Notes under the pieces: model-generated
What the model was told of the DNA's origin: nothing
Databases searched by the model: none
What the model saw: only the letters and a program-made list of their open reading frames with translations
DNA from: an uncultured Clostridia bacterium
GTDB lineage: Bacteria > Bacillota_A > Clostridia > Christensenellales > Aristaeellaceae
NCBI GenBank assembly: GCA_946613955.1
Contig: CAMOGC010000057.1
Coordinates: 1 to 9,119 of the forward strand
Direction of reading: 5' to 3'
DNA length: 9,119 bases
Position numbers and translations under genes: made by a program
In this document: positions 6,685-9,119 of the stretch, piece by piece
Layout: the number at the start of each line of letters is the position of its first letter
How positions within the stretch are numbered: position 1 is the stretch's first letter

Positions 6685-7722
6685 TCACAGGCCCTCCGGA
6701 AGGCGGAAAATCTGCCCCCGGATGATCCAGCGCGTTTGCCCCTCATCGGTTACGGAGAGGGAGACGGTCCGCCCGGCGGGATCATAAACGAGAATGAGAT
6801 TGGCGGACCGGTTGGCGATCCGGGAATAGGGGATCTGAAAATCCATCTGGGCCAGGAGGGCGGGCGGCTGACCGGGGACGGCCTTCGCGGCGATGAGCCG
6901 GTATTTCCGATCCGCGACGCCGGAAAGGCGGAAGATCCGGTTTTTCTTTTCTTCGTCCAGCCGGAAGACCCGATCCAGCTGGAGGGGGCTGGAAAGATTG
7001 GCGCATAGCCAGATTTCGCCCCGGGGCTTCGGCGCCACTTCCAGCGTATACTGCCGGAGGCCGGGATGATAGGCCAGATCCACCGCGGGAGCGATCCAGC
7101 CTCCTTCGACCTCGCCGGCGGGAAGGGTAAAGCGCACCCGGTCGGGCCAGCGGAAATCGATCTCCTTTTCCCCGACCTGGCGGCCGCCGGCGCGATAGGC
7201 GATCCGCGCCTTTCCGGGGAAGCGGCGGAGGGCGTATTCCTCCAGGGAAGCCAGCCCCTCCTTCCGCCGGGCTCCGTCCGCGTTCAGCAGGGCCTCCATC
7301 GCTTTTTTCATCGCGGGATCGGAAACCGATTGTCCCAGGGGAATCAGGGAACCCTCGGAGGGAAAGATGGAAAAGACGCCGTCCTCCGTCCAGGAAAGCG
7401 GGCTTTTCCCGGTCAGCAGATACAGGCACAGCATGCCCAGGCGGAAGAAATCGTGCTCCGGCCTGTCGGGAAGCATGCCCCGGGAGACCCGGGGATCGTC
7501 CCATTCGCGGCTGTCCCGGGAATCGCCTGCGTCCTCCCGAAGGCGGAGGGAGGGCCTGCCCTCTCCGTCCAGGAGGATGTTTTCCGGGCCAAAGGAAGCG
7601 AACGCCTCCCGGCGGCCGGCCCGCGCGGGATCGGACAGCCACGCCGCCAGATTCAGCACCAGATCCAGGGCTTCCCCCTCCTTCAGGGGCATGAGCCGCA
7701 TACGGTCACTGAGGGTTTCCAT
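6685..7722 (-). CDS. Kinase-like (pseudokinase C-lobe) protein with beta-rich C-terminal region
   Basis: In this 345-residue protein, residues 10-170 align by eye with only the C-lobe of Ser/Thr protein kinases. FASFGPENILLDGEGRPSLRL (42-62) corresponds to the catalytic loop HRDLKPENILLD and following strand, but the HRD aspartate is absent and LRED stands where DFG is expected. DFFRLGMLCLYLLTGKSPL (91-109) matches the helix F region (D...SLG...YELLTGKPPF). A C-terminal helical part ends in ASLEEYALRRF. There is no N-lobe, no glycine loop and no VAIK lysine, so catalysis is very unlikely and it probably serves as a binding or scaffold module. Residues 171-345 are beta-rich, with no membrane helix and no family I recognise. 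AGGAG nine bases upstream supports ATG 7722. The gene begins 27 bases after the MATE gene and leads a run of three same-strand genes. The gene is certain; the kinase relationship is moderately sure. Confidence 0.68.
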   Translation of the reverse strand: METLSDRMRLMPLKEGEALDLVLNLAAWLSDPARAGRREAFASFGPENILLDGEGRPSLRLREDAGDSRDSREWDDPRVSRGMLPDRPEHDFFRLGMLCLYLLTGKSPLSWTEDGVFSIFPSEGSLIPLGQSVSDPAMKKAMEALLNADGARRKEGLASLEEYALRRFPGKARIAYRAGGRQVGEKEIDFRWPDRVRFTLPAGEVEGGWIAPAVDLAYHPGLRQYTLEVAPKPRGEIWLCANLSSPLQLDRVFRLDEEKKNRIFRLSGVADRKYRLIAAKAVPGQPPALLAQMDFQIPYSRIANRSANLILVYDPAGRTVSLSVTDEGQTRWIIRGQIFRLPEGL

Positions 7723-7749
7723 AATACATCTCTCCTGTATGGGGTCGTT

Positions 7750-9114
7750 TCAGTTTCTCCGGGTCCGCGTCAGATCCCTGACCCAGAGATAGCGGCGGAA
7801 ATGGGCCATGACCCAGGGGATTTTGCCCACCTCATCCAGACAGGTACAGGCATAAACCGCCCAGACGGGCCAATGGAAAACGAAGGTGCCCAGGGCGGCG
7901 ATGGGCAGGGCGATGCCCCACATGGTGACCCCCAGGGAATAAAAATCGAAGAGAGTGTCGCCGCCGGCGGCAAAGATGCCGTTGATGGTAATGGTGTTGA
8001 TGACCCGGCCCACGGTATAGACGGCCATCACCAGCATCATGCCGCGCAGATAGGCCAGGGCCGTATCGTTCATCCGGACGACGGAGAGCACCAGGGGCGT
8101 AATGGCGAACATGACCAGGGAGGTCAGCACCCCTACGAGGAAGGACATCTTATGCAGGCGAATGCCGTAGAGCTTGCCCTTTTCCAGATCCCCCGCGCCC
8201 AGGGCGTTGCCCACCAGAATGCCGCCGCCGGTGGCCAGACCGTTGCACAGGCAGCAGACCAGCTCAATGACCGAGGACGCGACGGAATTGGCCGCGGGGG
8301 CATCCTGATCGATATGACCCATGAAGGCACTGTAGGCGCTGAAGCCCACGGACCAGAGGGCACCGGCGCCCAGCAGGGGCAGGGTGCAGCGGTAATAATC
8401 CCGGGAAAGCCGGGCGTCCCGCCGGAGAAAGAGACGGAAATCCGGAGACAGGGCGTTTTTCCGGAAGGAAAGGGCCACCGACCAGACCAGCTCCGTGACC
8501 CGGGCCAGCAGGGTGGCCAGGGCGGCGCCCCGGACGCCCATTTTCGGCGCGCCCAACAGGCCGAAGATAAAGACCGCGTTCAGCCCGATATTCACCACAA
8601 CGGCGGTGGAGCTGATGATGGCGGAATCCGCGGCATGGTCGGAAACCTTCAGAAGGGAAAGGTAGGACTGGGTGACGCCTGTCAGCAGATAGGACCAGGC
8701 GGCCAGGCGCAGGTAATCGGCGCCGATGGCGTTCAGCTCCGGATCGCTGGTCATGACGCTCATCAGGGCGGAGGGAAAGAATTCGCAGCCCACAAAGAAC
8801 AGGAAGGACAGAAGACCGCTGAGCTTCAGGGTAATGAAAAACAGCTTGCTCAGGGCCGGGCGGTCCTGCTTGCCCCAGTACTGGGCGCCCAGGGTCAGCA
8901 GCCCACCCATCAGGGAGGAAATCAGCATATTCTGGAGGAACTGGATTTTGGTCGCCAGGGACACGGCGGACATGGCGTTTTGCTCCAGCCCGCCCAGCAT
9001 CAGGGTGTCCGCCACGGCGACGGCGGAAAGCATCAGGCTCTGGGCGGCGATGGGCAGGGCCACCTTGCTCAGATTGCGGATAAAGACACGGTCGGAAAAC
9101 ATGCGGTCCTTCAT
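7750..9114 (-). CDS. MATE family efflux transporter
   Basis: This 454-residue protein is the usual length for a MATE exporter and has about twelve hydrophobic segments in two similar halves. Family features include AVADTLMLGGL (33-43), GAQYWGKQD (76-84) in the first half, its counterpart VGNALGAGDLEKGK (301-314) in the second half, and NIGLNAVFIFG followed by GVRGAALATLLAR (175-205). MATE proteins export cationic drugs or metabolites across the cytoplasmic membrane using Na+ or H+ gradients; the substrate cannot be told from sequence. The first ATG is at 9114 with only five upstream bases visible, and ATG 9102 (residue 5) with a nearby AAGGA is an alternative start. It is 27 bases upstream of the kinase-like gene and may be co-transcribed with it, but functionally it looks like an ordinary neighbour. 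Confidence 0.96.
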   Translation of the reverse strand: MKDRMFSDRVFIRNLSKVALPIAAQSLMLSAVAVADTLMLGGLEQNAMSAVSLATKIQFLQNMLISSLMGGLLTLGAQYWGKQDRPALSKLFFITLKLSGLLSFLFFVGCEFFPSALMSVMTSDPELNAIGADYLRLAAWSYLLTGVTQSYLSLLKVSDHAADSAIISSTAVVVNIGLNAVFIFGLLGAPKMGVRGAALATLLARVTELVWSVALSFRKNALSPDFRLFLRRDARLSRDYYRCTLPLLGAGALWSVGFSAYSAFMGHIDQDAPAANSVASSVIELVCCLCNGLATGGGILVGNALGAGDLEKGKLYGIRLHKMSFLVGVLTSLVMFAITPLVLSVVRMNDTALAYLRGMMLVMAVYTVGRVINTITINGIFAAGGDTLFDFYSLGVTMWGIALPIAALGTFVFHWPVWAVYACTCLDEVGKIPWVMAHFRRYLWVRDLTRTRRN

Positions 9115-9119
9115 GGAGA

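Overview
The window is GC-rich (about 60% by eye). All six protein-coding genes I can support lie on the minus strand, so transcription runs from position 9119 towards 1. Strong Shine-Dalgarno sequences (AGGAG, GGGAGG), the MATE transporter type and the CbbX/SpoVK-like AAA+ proteins suggest a GC-rich member of the Firmicutes, perhaps Clostridia. That assignment is an inference from style, not from a marker gene.

Order of transcription: (1) a MATE-family multidrug exporter (7750-9114), ordinary and probably unrelated to the rest; (2) 27 bp later, a protein resembling only the C-lobe of a Ser/Thr protein kinase with the catalytic residues lost, fused to a long beta-rich tail (6685-7722); (3) an unrecognised protein with a beta-rich N-terminal half and a coiled-coil C-terminal half (5736-6530); (4) a very large protein with three intact AAA+ ATPase modules of the CbbX/EccA/SpoVK type behind an N-terminal region that looks like a degenerate fourth module (2140-5655); (5) after a good sigma70-type promoter with an inverted repeat in its spacer, a protein with two near-identical 50-residue tandem repeats followed by a domain that looks like an E2 (ubiquitin-conjugating) fold (1040-1969); (6) a JAB/MPN-family metalloprotease with a complete JAMM zinc motif and a Pro/Ala/Glu-rich tail, running off the window at position 1.

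The striking combination is the JAMM deubiquitinase-like protease next to an E2-like protein, downstream of a multi-AAA+ machine and a kinase-like protein. Prokaryotic ubiquitin-like conjugation loci are known to pair E2-like and JAB genes with an E1 (ThiF-like) and a ubiquitin-like protein. EccA-like AAA+ proteins and kinase-like proteins are also known around type VII (ESX/Yuk) secretion loci. I see no E1, no beta-grasp modifier, no WXG100 protein and no EccC/FtsK-type ATPase here. If the locus is one of these systems, the missing parts should lie beyond position 1 or elsewhere.

Genes 2 to 4 look like one transcription unit, possibly with readthrough from the MATE gene. The E2-like and JAB genes look able to be transcribed separately from the promoter at 2103-2131. 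No RNA gene, insertion sequence or CRISPR array was seen, and no stretch longer than 300 bases lacks a gene.
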